From NCBI GenBank assembly GCA_947247005.1, contig OX365945.1:13460501-13524500 (forward strand): DNA of 64,000 bases. Reading direction: 5' to 3'. The notes beneath the pieces are model-generated. The model ran no database searches. It saw only the letters and a list, made by a program, of their open reading frames with translations, and was not told the DNA's origin. The position numbers and the translations under genes are program-made. This DNA comes from Spisula solida. Its lineage: Eukaryota > Mollusca > Bivalvia > Venerida > Mactridae. Positions 22,838-34,919 of the stretch are shown in pieces; position 1 is the stretch's first letter; each line of letters starts with the position of its first letter.

Positions 22838-25105
22838 AAGATTCTTTGAATTTTTGTGGTCTGGTGCAAATATGATCCTTTCCTTATTTTCCGAAGTTCT
22901 ATTCAGTTTCTTTATTTTATCTTTTAGAATGCCTCCGAGATTAACAATGTCATCGTCATGACCAACACCTGTGGTAGGGTGTCGACAAAGTAATTCTAGT
23001 ACTTCACAACTTGTCAGTATAGTTTATCTGCTCTTTGGTGTGTCTCTGTCCTGACATACACTCGGCAAAACTTATAAGTACACACTTGTTTATTTGCCCA
23101 TAGCTCGGTCAATGCGAACATGATCGTGCTGAAAATTTCAACATATGTAGATTGGATATGTAGAGTTACAATACAATCGATGTTTTTAACATCTGATTTA
23201 AATTGTCACAAACAGAATAAACTAATGATGACAACAGCAGAATCTAAAAAAACACAATAATGCCGTGTGTTCATCGGGCGATTGTCAGGTTGCTAATGCA
23301 CATATGGCCCCACTGCGCTGATACAGTACAGTTTCAAGTCTATGTTTCTATCACAGACACAGTAATAAAGAAAACAATGATAGGAACAAGCACAATTTAG
23401 GTTTAAAAATATAAACTTCTGATAAAAAATGCAATTTGGAACATGGTTAACTCCCCTTGACCATAACAATAAAAAATAATTTTAAAAGTAAAAAAACACC
23501 ATGTTGTTGTTTGAAAAATCGAATTATTTTGTGTTTTTCTAATTTGACAATAAATCTAAAATTCAAATTTACCATACATCAAAATATTTTGCAAATACGC
23601 GTCAATTTCACGGCCATTTTACGGCTTTTGACCTTTCATGGTCCAATGAACCGCTGTATTTAATTTTGCAGAAAAAACTTTTTTATCCAGTCCTTTGATA
23701 GTCAATACCATGTACACAAAATTGCATGCACAAATAATAAAAAAGATATAACGATAAAACGACGTGTGTACTTATAAGTTTTGCCGAGTGTACATTCGTT
23801 AGGCATGCCTAAGATTTTAGATTCAGGGTTGACTTCTGAAACATCCACAAACGTACTGAATCCAATACCTTGTATTTCATTGACAAACTTCTGTTCATTT
23901 ATAGTACTGTCTAAATGCAGAAATTAATTCAGTTTCCTTACATCTAGGAGGGCTTGGTGTTAATTGCCGTTTTTCGTGCACCATTTTGTGATTTTGTTAT
24001 TCAAACGCTCACCTGGACTTTTGAAATGCATGTCGGGACCAAAGCAGTACTCTATTTCCCCACTGTCGTCCTGTGTGGCTGGCTGACTTCGTGGCTCCCA
24101 GCATTTTCAATGTTTCTAGATAGTGCATGGTTCTTCAAACATAGTCAGAAGTGGGACATAGAAGAGTTAACATCAGCATGCTGTCTAGACTTCACATGTG
24201 CACGGCATTGTGTGGGTTATTGGCTCATTCTTGATCTAAAATTGAACGCACTTTCATTTTTTACCAAACAACATTTACATTATTGACAAGTCTGACAATT
24301 GTGCTTCAAGTTTCCGGCTGTATTCAGCAGCTGTCATTGATGACCCGTTACCAGTACAATAGTTTTGGTCACCTCTTGCAGAACCGGGGAAAGATATATT
24401 AGATGCAATCTTAGGTAACAATCATTCCCCCATAAACAAACCAACGGCCGCCTTCAGACACACATTTCCATCATTGTTGTGTGATTCTAGAACCTCAATA
24501 ATGACAGTTAATGGTGTAGATATCTAACATCGACCTAGTCTTCTGAAGAATAACATGCACTGGCATTGTGAATTTTCCATGTTTGTCTCTATGCCAGAAT
24601 TTGCTTACTGCATACAAATATAAGCACACAGCATTTAAACCTCCTGATGACACAAGACAGCACCCTCGTATTGCTTTAACTAATTTAATTATCAATAATC
24701 CATTCAATCAGTTCGGCTTCTCCCCTTTTCGGGCTTATTACCGTCATTATTCTATTTATTTTGTTTCTTAGTTCTGAAAATCGCATTTAATTGGATGACT
24801 GTTTAATACGATCTGCTTCAGTCACATTGCTATCAGCCATTTTAAAATGTTTCATCTGTGTCAAATCGTAGTGTCTCCAATTATTCCGCAGAGTATGTAA
24901 TGACCACTCACTTTCCATGAGTTCAGTTTGCGATTGCTTCCTTGTTGAAAACGGTGTCGTTGATAATACTACTGTCCATTTTCAAATGTCTGACACTGCT
25001 CGGCTTTCTAATTCATTCTCTGCTTTCTTGTATGTTGCTGGTCCAAAATCAGGAGTCTGCAGATTAAGACAGACTAGATCATCAAGCATCTATATTATTA
25101 CATGA
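22838..25105 (-). pseudogene. Decayed DUF6589-associated family protein, locus 2
   Basis: Minus-strand coding blocks run almost through 2.2 kb. In order they are DLVCLNLQTPDFGPATYKKA, WSLHTLRNNWRHYDLTQMKH, ISPKRGEAELIEWIIDN, FTMPVHVILQKTRSMLDIYT, ARGDQNYCTGNGSSMTAAEY, EIEYCFGPDMHFKSPGERLN, INEQKFVNEIQGIGFSTFVD and, after a transposon insertion, LCRHPTTGVGHDDDIVNLGG and RIIFAPDHKNSKNLS. The last two match locus 1 (LCRHPVPATGRDDDIVNL, FAPDHKISKN). VHVILQKTRSMLDIY matches VYVVLQKPRGELDIY at locus 3. There are several stops and shifts. The product is an unknown multi-domain protein; the repetition suggests a mobile or amplified gene. Confidence 0.6.
23059..23790. mobile_element. 732-bp non-autonomous Tc1/mariner-like element
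   Basis: The 27-bp terminal inverted repeats are perfect, start CACTCGGCAAAACTTATAAG, and are flanked by TA (23057-23058 and 23791-23792). The interior is AT-rich with no transposase frame. Removing the element with one TA joins the flanking minus-strand codons in frame (GMPNE-C-MSGQRHTKEQ), so it landed inside coding sequence. Confidence 0.8.
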
Positions 25106-25265
25106 CAATCCTTTTATCTGCACACTTTCTTCTTTTCATTTGATACAGTAATTCATATTGCTTCAGGTACGTGTTGAAAAAGCAATGGTCTGTTTCTGTG
25201 ACCTTCACAGATCTATGCAACATAAAACAACATAACTCTGTATGAATTCATATATTGTATAATTG

Positions 25266-25406
25266 CATGGGTGAAAGTTTTCAGGCACATGCCTGAACTT
25301 CAGGTTTTTTAGAGTGCCAAAAAGCCTGTTTTTCTTTATTTTCCCTATATAAATTGACAATTTGTGAAGATTTCAGGTTTTTCAGAATTTCAAACTTTCA
25401 CCTATG
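25266..25406. mobile_element. CATGGGTGAAAG-family MITE, copy C
   Basis: A full-length 141-bp copy with ends CATGGGTGAAAGTTTTC and AAACTTTCACCTATG, flanked by TAATTG on both sides. It is very similar to copy A, including the AAATTGACAATTTGTGAAGA region. Confidence 0.75.
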
Positions 25407-27225
25407 TAATTGTAATAAGCACTTGGGCAAGCTGAAGTTACTCATGTACAACATCAAACATCGACATATCAACATAATCTCCCACATTATATACATGCAT
25501 AACATTATTTCATATAAACACTATGCAAACAATATATATAATATATAGCACAAACCACACATCACTTTTCCGAACCTTTTAAAATTAAAATTTGTACTTG
25601 TTAACTCCAATGCCCAAAGCTGAATGACCAAAAAGCGTACATACGCTACGCACGACAACTTGTGCGTCGTGGTTACCAACATAACAACTCCTGATTGGTG
25701 CAATCACAAGATCTTAACCAATCACAGGAAAGCGTTTCCCGTCTAATCCGCTTCGCTTAACCGACGGGAAATAAAAATTTTGCCTCCTTCTTCGGGTTGT
25801 TTTCGCCGGTTGATGATGTTACCTCAATTACTGCACTTACACGTCTAAAGTTAAAATAAGATATAAGCTCATCAGTATTTCCAAGTTAATACACACCGAA
25901 ATAATTTATGTTAAGTGAGTTCAATAATGTGTCATACATATAGTACAGTTTATTTACTTTTTTGTTGAAACAAGTCTTCATTCTAGCTTACGTCCAAACT
26001 TTGCCTGTTTATGAATATTACAAACAATAACTGTATCTGTATGGGTGTCTTATTGCACCACTCGGTTATTGTTTCTAAGTTGCTGCTAGACAGCGGGGTG
26101 CAATTCAAGTTAATAAACATGTATTACACAAATTCTTATGAGACTATTTCAGTATTGCTTAAATGACTGTCATCTAGACGAGTGTCATATGTCCAGGAAT
26201 AAAGACTGTCATGAGCACCATTAATTAGATTATCATCCATCAGTGTAGGTTTGGAAATGCATTATCAGTGGTATATTTTACTAACTATCACAGTGAAAGG
26301 TATATTTGCATTCAGTAGACTAGTTTTTCACTGAATAAAACGTCCTGTTGCGACTGTCTAGAAAGAAGTCAACGTTTTGATCCTGAGGCTACAATACGAC
26401 AGCTAATTGAATCGGGTTTTTTTAAAAAATCCAGTTGTATTGTTCAAACATGCTAACGAAATAACTCATAATGGTGTTGTCTACAGACTGACTGGCGGTT
26501 GATTCATTAAATAGACACCCAATCTTACTTATTCAAGTATAAATTACTACCTCATGCACTTACCTTATCTTGTTGCGGAAACATATCTTCTCCATCATCG
26601 TTAAATAGTGCCTTTTAAATGTTAGCTGATTGTTTTCACCCAAACCGAGTCGGTTTGTTACTCTGTGTCCATGAGAACTTTCTAGTTCTTTTCTGGAAGC
26701 ACTGTATGTTTCCTCAAAACTTGTCATAGAGTTTTCAAAAGTCTAAAGTCTTCGGACACACTTTCGACAGCATATATCACTGTGACCTTTAGCGGTGAGT
26801 TTAATGTCTAGAATTATTTCAACCAAAAGTCCCATAACATTTTTTCATTGTCGAAATGTCAACTTTCCTCTATCTCTGAATAATAATTTCACTTCCCCAC
26901 ATACAATACAAGCATTTTTGGTGGATTGTTTTGCTCCATTGTATATTCATCGCAACATTACATAATTAATATCCAAAATAGTGTTCAAATCAACTACATA
27001 CTGCAATTCTTATATAAAATGCAATATCAAATTTTATGATGTCAAATTAACTCAGAAAATGTACAGAACAGCGTGACTATTTTTTATAATATTTCACGTA
27101 AATTAAGTCTAACTGAATACATAATGTATCCTCGGTCATTTATAAACCCTTTTGCGTAATGATTTTCTAAACACTTATAATATTCATACACATATTCCAT
27201 ACCAAACGCTTATTCATATACCATA
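25407..27225. other. No supported feature
   Basis: No gene was recognised. A minor short inverted motif, TCCCGTCTAATC/GACGGGAAAT, occurs near 25737-25770. Confidence 0.45.
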
Positions 27226-28935
27226 CACATATGCAGTTGCAACTTCCATCACACTCGGGCAAATGTCATTCCTCGGTTAATTAACTGTCTACTGTACCTA
27301 CCTATTTGCTGAAACCCTTGCAGCGTAATATGCAATGTGCACAACTGTTTGCTTCTGTGTTCCCCAGGATTAGGATCTGCAATGAACTGTAGGCGACCAA
27401 GATTGTCCAACATAAAAATACATGGCATTTTCTCTGGTTTACAGTCAACTTTAGGTCCCCATTTACAGTTTTATCCGTGATCTTTTATGTAAGTATTGTA
27501 GTAGTACAAGTCATGAGCAGCTTCCTTCTTAAGGTGAATTTCAGCTTGACTTAAGCTTGATGCTACCCCAACTGCCGAAGTTACGCTAAATACTGAACCA
27601 ATATATTTGTATTCAATCCAAAGTTTTTTGGCATTACTTCTTTGAAAAATAACAATATAATTTCTATTATATATGTTATGCATTTACGTCGTACACGATA
27701 AATAGTTTTTTAAACTTTTTTTCGCACTGCTTTCTCAGGACTTTGTCTTTTAATGGAATTCAGATTCATGAGATGTTCAAACAAAAGTTGTGGTTCAATG
27801 GGCAGTTATAAAAACCATTCGTGGACAATATCAAAATCCTCCACAATAAGTGGGTTGTTGCAGTCACCAGAACTTATTTTCTCACTGCTTGTCTTGAATG
27901 TCAACGTTTATAGTTCCATTGATAAGAGGCGTGACCAACCATACATTTGAGAAGCTTTCTAATTTACTTGTTTCCACTGCACCTCGAAGATAAAATCTCG
28001 AAATTGAGCTGGAAGAATACTCGGCTAATGAATGTATAATTTCCTATTCCCACATATGTCCCATGTAGGGTTGTCCGACTGGGTTCGGGTATAAACCCCC
28101 ACATATGATAAAACACACACTGACTGTATTTGTTAATAAATACGTCCACTAGCATTTGGGCTTCAGCAGGCGTTTCAACGAACCATTCTTGAAATATAAT
28201 AAAGTGTTTGAGAGACAAATCCTGTTAAACTTCATCCCCAAAGCAAGCTGTGCATTTCTGGTACAATTGAGATTCCCAATCCAGTTCTTCAACATCATCA
28301 AAAAAGTTGAAGAATTCCATACCCAAACTAGTCCATCTATCTGTTTAGATTCGATGTCATTACGTAGCTGTAACGGAGAGTAGTGATCCCCGTTAGTGTA
28401 TCGTTGTATGTTGGAATGATGGGTAAATTGGATTTCATGATTTCTGGTCGAATAAAAGACACTTTTGACACAAATCATTATTTTGAAGATTGAAAGCAAC
28501 ATGTATTACAACCATAACTTTGATGGTACTTCTATCTTTAGAATCTGCTGTGTCATTACAAATTATCTTGTTATTATCTTCTCCGACATATTTGTTAAAT
28601 AACAACGGCGTCGTCCTAGAATTTCAATTACATTGCATTCATCTGCTGCAAGTTTTATTCTTACAGATTTGCTCTGTATGTTTTGTCTTGACACTCTATC
28701 TTCGAGCACTGAGTAAAACCTTTTGTGCTGCTTCGGTTTGAAGTCATTGCCTCTGTGCATAATGTCAGCGCAATTGTGTTACCTATATTCGTATCGTGAT
28801 AATGTTTACCACAGATAGATATCATTCCAGTAATATCATAAATGTCCAGTTCTCCTCTAGGTTTCTGTAAAACTACATAAACCGTGTCTGACCATTTCAA
28901 TATTATTTTAAACTTTGAATTAGTGAAACATACAT
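27226..28935 (-). pseudogene. Decayed DUF6589-associated family protein, locus 3
   Basis: Block by block this is a broken paralogue of the exon at 62967-64000. Minus-strand words are RGAVETSKLESF, INGTINVD, LIVEDFDIVHEWF, LLFEHLMNLNSI, SPEKAVRKK, GSVFSVTSAVGV, YYYNTYIKDHG, FMLDNLGRLQF, DPNPGEHRSKQLCTLHITL and HLPECDGSCNC. The counterparts at 62967-64000 are QDAVETKQVERV, IDGTIHLD, LSIEHFNIVNEWY, LLFERFINFRLV, SPEDFVRKK, GSVFDVTSSVGA, YYNTYIEEHD, LMLDNLVRLQY, DPNPGEHRSKQLCTLPITL and HLPECDGNQYC. Upstream, 28500-28935 holds further minus coding words (VYVVLQKPRGELDIYDIT) shared with locus 2. Stops and shifts are frequent, so it is a pseudogene. Confidence 0.7.
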
Positions 28936-29025
28936 GTACATGTACGTAGAAATGTAACCTAACATTTTGATAAATGCACGGAATCAGAACCAACCATTTA
29001 TAATTATATATGGCACTCATGAAAT

Positions 29026-29690
29026 GCATGCAAAACTTTTAACACAATTTACTTTAATTTCAAGTCCTTAAACATCAGTTTTTTCTCCTTGACTGGTCCC
29101 GTTGATCAACACGGCCAATTGATTTTCCATAAGTGTGGACAGAACCCTCCTTGTTGAGTGTTCCAAACTTTCATGTCCAACTCCATCCCATGTACGGATC
29201 TGCATAAGTATCGAACTTCGAATATGCTTGTTACATTTACATTTCTATATTGCCCTCTTGAAATACAAGCAAAAACTTACTTAACACAATGTCTTTTAAC
29301 TTGAAGTAATTAAACATCAATTTCCACCTTGACCGATCCAGTTGATCAACACGACCAATTGATTCTCCATCAGTGTTGACAGACCCCTCCTTGTTGTGTG
29401 TTCCAAACTTTCACCTCCTACTCTACCCCATGTACGGATCTGCATAAGTATCGAACTTCGAATAGGCTTGTTACATTTCTATTTCTATATTGCCGTCTTG
29501 AAATACATGCAAAAACTTACTTAACACACTGTTTTTTAACTTGAAGTCATTAAACATCAATTTCCACCTTGACCGACCCAGTTGATCAACACGGCTAATT
29601 GATTCTCCATTAGTGTTAACAGAACCCTGCTTGTTGTGTGTTCCAAACTTTCACCTCCTACTTCACCCTATGTACGATTCTGCATAAGAA
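29026..29690. repeat. 240-bp tandem repeat, nearly three units
   Basis: GTTGATCAACACGGCCAATTG recurs at about 29101, 29341 and 29581. The units share CTTACTTAACACAATGT, GTTGTGTGTTCCAAACTTTC and CCCATGTACGGATCTGCATA, with scattered substitutions. It begins just upstream (minus sense) of the locus 3 pseudogene. Confidence 0.8.
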
Positions 29691-29889
29691 ATATGACGTG
29701 AAGTTCCAAACTGTAAACATATACGTATATGAGAGAGAAATAGTGTAGGTAACATAAGGACATACTATGTGAGCGACATATAAAGTCTGCAAGAAATATA
29801 AGATAAAGAGTGCATGACACAATTAATGTGACATGATGACTGACAATGTGTTAGTGGCATAATGGACTTATCCAACCCAATGTCATCTT

Positions 29890-30164
29890 CTTTCCATATA
29901 TTCAACGCCTTATATATGCCAGTTTCCAATGATTTTATCTGTTGGGTAGAACCGCCTGTTCGTTGGATGCGGTAACGGATGACATGATTGCTGCACCTGG
30001 TGTTTGATGTGCCGCTTCATGCATGTAATGTCTCTAATTCCGTTCTTACACATCTCTCTGAGACCATCCTGTCGATCGGTTCTAGTGGCGATCTGAATGT
30101 AAATAACAAAAGATAACTTTATTTGGCGCTTAATATGTATCATATACATACATAGCCAGAACAA
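29890..30164 (-). pseudogene. Fragment C of a paralogous minus-strand protein
   Basis: The frame reads FVIYIQIATRTDRQ, GIRDITCMKRHIKHQV, RRFYPTDKIIGNW and, after a shift, YKALNIWKEDDI. It is clearly paralogous to the fragment at 34920-35457 (YVIYIEIATKP, GIRDITCIKRHIKHQV, RRFYPTEKHIGNC). The GIRD.T.MKRHI.H.V...RF.PT words resemble the region N-terminal to the catalytic domain of MULE-like transposable-element proteins in metazoans, from memory and unverified. Confidence 0.5.
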
Positions 30165-31852
30165 TACAATTGTAATAACGAGATAAATGAAATTCCTTCA
30201 ATAACTGAGTTGTATAATGTTGTGGTCATGAGACATTTAAATTTTTGTATGGTTGGCTGTAAGGATTCAATGGCGAGCTAGCTTTACGTTTGTTTTTGTT
30301 TATTTGTCCTGTTTTTTGTCCAGGCATTCAGATTGTAATTCATGCACATTTTAGTCAAGTTAAATTCACTTTTAAATATTTTTAAACTTCAGTTATTTTA
30401 TCTGGTAAAAAGCTGTGTCCGAGTCAGAGCTGTTGCTGTGGTATCCTTCATTACTTTCTGGTGGATCAGGATATTATATTCTGATTTTGGTGACAACGCA
30501 TGCTGGTATCAAAAAGTATGTTCTTTTTTCCTAGTGGTGGTCCTCTTCTGACCCAGCAAATAAACTGACGATATGCCATTAACCTCTTTTGCCTACAACA
30601 TAAGATATATTCAATAAGGAATGATAGTGTGGTATTTCGAAAGATAAACTTGATTATGAATTGATGAGATGTTTTAACATAAATAATAATTACATAGTAG
30701 GGTGAGTGCGCTTGCGGGATTCCCAAGAAATAACAAGACAACTTTTTGATACAAACTAAACTGATTCACGCGTAGAAAATATCAATTAATACAGATGTAT
30801 AATTATATTGCGATATTGGGCTTTGAATCAAGTGAGGCATTTTTAAAGTTCTTGAGAGTATTTAATTTCTAGCATCGTGTGTAATTCCTATTTACAATTT
30901 AACCTATGTCCAAAGGTAATAATATACCAATTTTAGAGCATTATACATTTAACTTTCTTTGAATATTTGTTTCCTAGGAGTACAGACAGGTTTGAATACC
31001 CATCAATTTAAGTATCTTGTATGTGGAAAATTCAGTCCTAGACATATATAGAAGTGCAGCACATTTTGTACACTAAACACTGGCTTTCAATAAAGTTCCT
31101 TCACTATTGTCTTTACCTTTCAGTCACCCAATACATTCCCCTTTTTTAGAAATTGTCCACGTGGCTGTCTTCTTTCTTTAAACAAAAGTATGAACTTTTC
31201 GAAATCAATCCAGTCTTACCCACTATCATCTGTAAGAATGTTTAAGTCCTTTAAATGCTTGATTTTGAAAGCCTTTTTTAAGATTCCAGGTGTAACATGA
31301 AAGGAAACCAATAGTTGTTTAAGATGTGTATTATCTATGATGTATATTACATTCATAAGCGATTGGATGGTCAACATGACCGAAGGAAACTCACACTAGT
31401 AATGACCGAAAGTGAAGAAAATGTGAACAATGCCTTTTGTATATACATGTACCCAACGAATCATCTGATGGAGATGACCGAAGTCTAATGAAAATTATAC
31501 CCAAGATTTTCATATTATTTGAACATGTGATAAAAAATTATCTCGTAATTAGATGATCCCTATTACCTCAGCAATCTTATATTTCTCATTAATTGAGTCA
31601 CCAATAAAGCGTTAATGAACGAGTATTTGTGTTACGTCAAAACAGCCTTACTCAAATTAATAAAATATCTAAGTATATCAAAATACCACATGTAATATAA
31701 TAAGCTAACAAAGCATGTTCCTTGTCACTAATACCCGAGATCGGATCAAATTCTCTGTAATAAACATTGTAAAAATATATTGTGTTTTCGTTATGTGCGA
31801 TTATTATCATCCTGTATCAATCGTGTTGATGAGAGTGTCCATGACGATACAT
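30165..31852. other. No supported feature
   Basis: AT-rich; nothing recognised. Confidence 0.5.
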
Positions 31853-32152
31853 ACCTAGATCATTTTGAAAAAAGATACCCTATAACTCGATCAATTTGAA
31901 ATAACAATATACCATAAAACTCTATCATTTTGAAATAAAAAGATGCCATATAACTCGATCATTTTGAAATAAAAAGATACCATATAACTCGATCATTTTG
32001 AAATAAAAAGATACCATATAACTCGTTCAGTTTGAAATAAAAAAAATACCATATAACTCAATCAGTTTGAAATAAAAGAAGCCATATAACTCGATCAGCT
32101 TGAAATAAAAAGATAACATATAACTCAATCAGTTTAAAATAAAAAGATACTA
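31853..32152. repeat. 34-bp minisatellite, about eight units
   Basis: Units of ACCATATAACTCGATCATTT followed by TGAAATAAAAAGAT run head to tail, with small indels toward the right end. It abuts the 3' end of the paralogous coding fragment at 32160. Confidence 0.85.
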
Positions 32153-32159
32153 GAATCAC

Positions 32160-32490
32160 TCCCTGATCTTTTGTCAACGTCTCCTCCTGATTTCAATCGG
32201 CAGAAAATACTTTGTTTGATATTTTTACCCATGCCTGTTCCGAATCTGTTAATACATAAAATGGTGAAATACAAGATAACAATAAAATCTTGATGTACAT
32301 GGGGTTCCTTTTTTGTCTTTTCTTTCCATTCATGATTGATTCATTATAGTCTCCAATAATTACAATTTTTATCGCAAAGCATCTCACGATAAAACGACAT
32401 TTTGCTGTAGTGTTCACCTCTTTTATTAAATGTGGTATATCATCTTCTTTCCGGATATTCATGGTGTTGTATATGCAGTTCCCAATCATT
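32160..32490 (-). pseudogene. Fragment A of the paralogous minus-strand protein
   Basis: A 100-codon open stretch begins KMIGNCIYNTMNIRKEDDIP and continues KEVNTTAKCRFIVRC and YVLTDSEQAWVKISNKVFSA. It is paralogous at DNA level to 34920-35200 (IGNCV, NIRKEED, KEVITTAK, and the shared end GTGATTCTAGTATC / GTGGTTCTGGTATC). Its upstream part is cut off by the Helentron-like element that begins at 32491. The function is unknown. Confidence 0.5.
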
Positions 32491-34037
32491 TTTAGCTCAC
32501 CTGAGCACGAAGTGCTCACTGGTGAGCTTTTAGGATAGGTGGCTGTCCGGCGTCCGTCGTCGTCCGTTGTTGTCCGTCGTCCGTCAACAATTCCTTTAAA
32601 TGACTTCTTCTCCTAAACCAATTGATGGAATTTAACCAAATTTCACAGGAATGATCCTTGGGTGGTCCTCTTTCAAAGTTGTTCAAATGGTTCTGGTTAA
32701 TTTATTAATTAGGTCACAGGAGCTAAAAATAGATTTTAAAAGTGAAAACTTAAAAAATCTTCTCTGAAACCACAGGGCCTACAGCTTTGATATTTTGCAT
32801 GAAGCTTCATCATGAGATCCTCTACAAAGATTGTTAAAATTTTGCCCCTGGGGTCAAAACTGCACCCGTCCCGGGGGTCACTTGTTTTGCAATAGAGTTA
32901 TAGAGAGAAATCTTTGAAAATCTTTTCCTCTGAAACCACAAGACCTACAACTTTGATATTTTGCATGTAACATCATAATTATTGGGGTCCTCTAACAAGA
33001 TTGTACAAATTTTACCCCCATGGGGTTAAAATAGCCCCCTACCCCAGTCACTATGTTATTGTAGAAAACTTTGAAAATCTTCTCTTATACCACAATGCAG
33101 ACTCCCACTGACCTCACCTTTAGATAAGAAATAATGTTGGATATTTCTTTCTTGCTGACATTAATGACTTTTCAATGAGATATACTAAACCCTGACTCTG
33201 GTATCTGAATTCAAACATGTGTAGACCATCTGGTCATTTGTTCAGTCAGTAGAAGTTTATTGTGTGTTCAGCTAGTAATTGTAGTCAATTAAGAAAATTG
33301 TATGTTTTACAGTATCAAGCTTGTACCATGTTTGTTAAGCAACCGTTGTCTTATAATTATAATCAATTTGATTATTTCAATCCATTATTTCACAAAATAT
33401 CATGCCCATAAAGTGTATATATTTGCATACAAGTTAGTTGTGTTTTATATTCTTCCACCAAATATATCCCTCAATCTAAGGCTAACCTTAATAAATTCTT
33501 TGGTTGGAGTTACTCTATCTACTCACGAAAATCCCAGCAACATATTTGGCCTTCAGGAGACATTTTTTACTTTAATGAGATTATTAAGTGTTCGTAAAAA
33601 ATAATTAAAAACATTCCCTACTTACCTACCCGCCTAAACATTTCTGTGTAACTCCAAACAAAGAATTTTTTAAGGTCAGCCTGAGATATTTGGGGTAAAT
33701 TGCTTTCTACATGTCAGCTGTCTGGTACACTAAATGGTTTCAGATCAATAACTCGAGAACAGTTTGGCCTAAGATCATCAAACTTTGCTTTGAGGTTGGT
33801 TATCATCAATAGATGACCCCTATAATGTTTTTTGAGGTCATTAAATAAACAGATAAGGTCATTAACCTTAAACATAATTATCATAGAGGCATATCCTACT
33901 ATTCCGGAATAATCCGAGAATCAGGATTAGCTGCACTAAAAAAATGAACTTCTATGTAGAAAAAGTTCATTTCTCGACTTAACATCACTCGAATATTACT
34001 CAGGTGAGCGATCCAGGGCCTTCTGGGCCCTCTTGTT
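32491..34037 (+). mobile_element. Helentron-like non-autonomous element 1 (1.55 kb)
   Basis: The left end TTTAGCTCACCTGAGCACGA forms a long hairpin (AGCTCACC...GGTGAGCT enclosing TGAGCAC-GAA-GTGCTCA). The right end carries CTCAGGTGAGCG, the inverse of the left subterminal GCTCACCTGAG, then the hairpin AGGGCCTTCTGGGCCCT and the terminus CTTGTT. A (CGTCCGT)n microsatellite follows the left end. Subterminal inverted repeats, a 3' hairpin and no target duplication are the hallmarks of Helentron-associated elements. No Rep/helicase is encoded; the 100-codon frame at 33302 has no motif. Confidence 0.6.
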
Positions 34038-34094
34038 ATAAAAGATTAAACTGTGTAGACCAATTTTGATACTGACAACTTCTTATTCAGTCCC

Positions 34095-34800
34095 TATTTA
34101 AAAACATTTTTAACGATTCCTTGGCAGTTAAGGTGTACCTTACAGGAGGATACCATTGTCCCGACATTGTTCTGATTCCTGCTGTCATTTGGTTCTTAAC
34201 GAGTTGGAATTTTTCCTATAAGAAATAAATGTAAATCCCTAGTCCATTACAATGTCTTTTTGTCCAGCTGTCTTTTAAGTTGGTCGGTTTCAAATCCAGC
34301 TTTTCAGCCGAACATTCCATTGACCGTTCTTGTTCAAAATCTCTCCCAAACATGTCCTTCTAATATTGTGCTGCCACAGCTTTTGTAATGCTTAATATAA
34401 ACACTTTTAATTTTAAATTTTCACGCATATGTAAATCACATAGCAAATGTATTGCATTTGGAAAGAATATTTCAAATGCTCTTTTATTATCGTGCTCTCG
34501 CATTACATGTAGGTCTGATAATTCTTGTTTGTTTTTGATCATTTTACTTGGTAGTTCAAAAGAAGAACTTTCCAAATATCTTTGATGCATCAGAATTGGC
34601 CCTAGTAGGACTATGTGTATTCATTTGCGATTTTTACTGTAAGATTTTGGTTAGACGTTAATGTCATCATATAGTGTCACCTGTAAAACGCCATTTGAGA
34701 CCAGTGGCTTTGAAGTTTGATGGATGTATTTTAACCGATCTATAGGCAGAAGCCATACCTACTTGCGGAGTAACAATTAGGTGTCACTAAATCCACAACA
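34095..34800 (-). pseudogene. Mutator-like (MULE) transposase catalytic fragment
   Basis: The minus frame reads GVLQVTLYDDINV, LLGPILMHQRYLESSSFELP, SKMIKNKQELSDLHVM, KRAFEIFFPNAIHLLCDLHM and RENLKLKV. In a nearby frame come KDMFGRDFEQERSMECSAEK, then KFQLVKNQMTAGIRTMSGQW and YTLTAKESLKMFL. The order FxLGPxxxHxR ... FPxAxHLxCDLHMxxN ... PPxxYTxxAxESLxxxL is that of MULE-type transposase domains in animal genomes (established pattern, recalled). At least three stops or shifts disable it. It lies downstream, in reading direction, of fragment B, which may be its N-terminal part. Confidence 0.6.
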
Positions 34801-34919
34801 TCCTGTTTCGATTGATATTGAAATTGGTTAGTATCTGTGAAGTAATTAAGAGAGTATCCAAACTGGCGGCTACACTCGTAAATTAACCTCACGTTGTCCA
34901 AGTCTTTTTGGAAATACCC

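Noticed and set aside
33302..33604. 100-codon ORF as the coding part of Helentron-like element 1
   Set aside because: It has no Rep, helicase or other motif and an AT-rich random composition; the element is best seen as non-autonomous.
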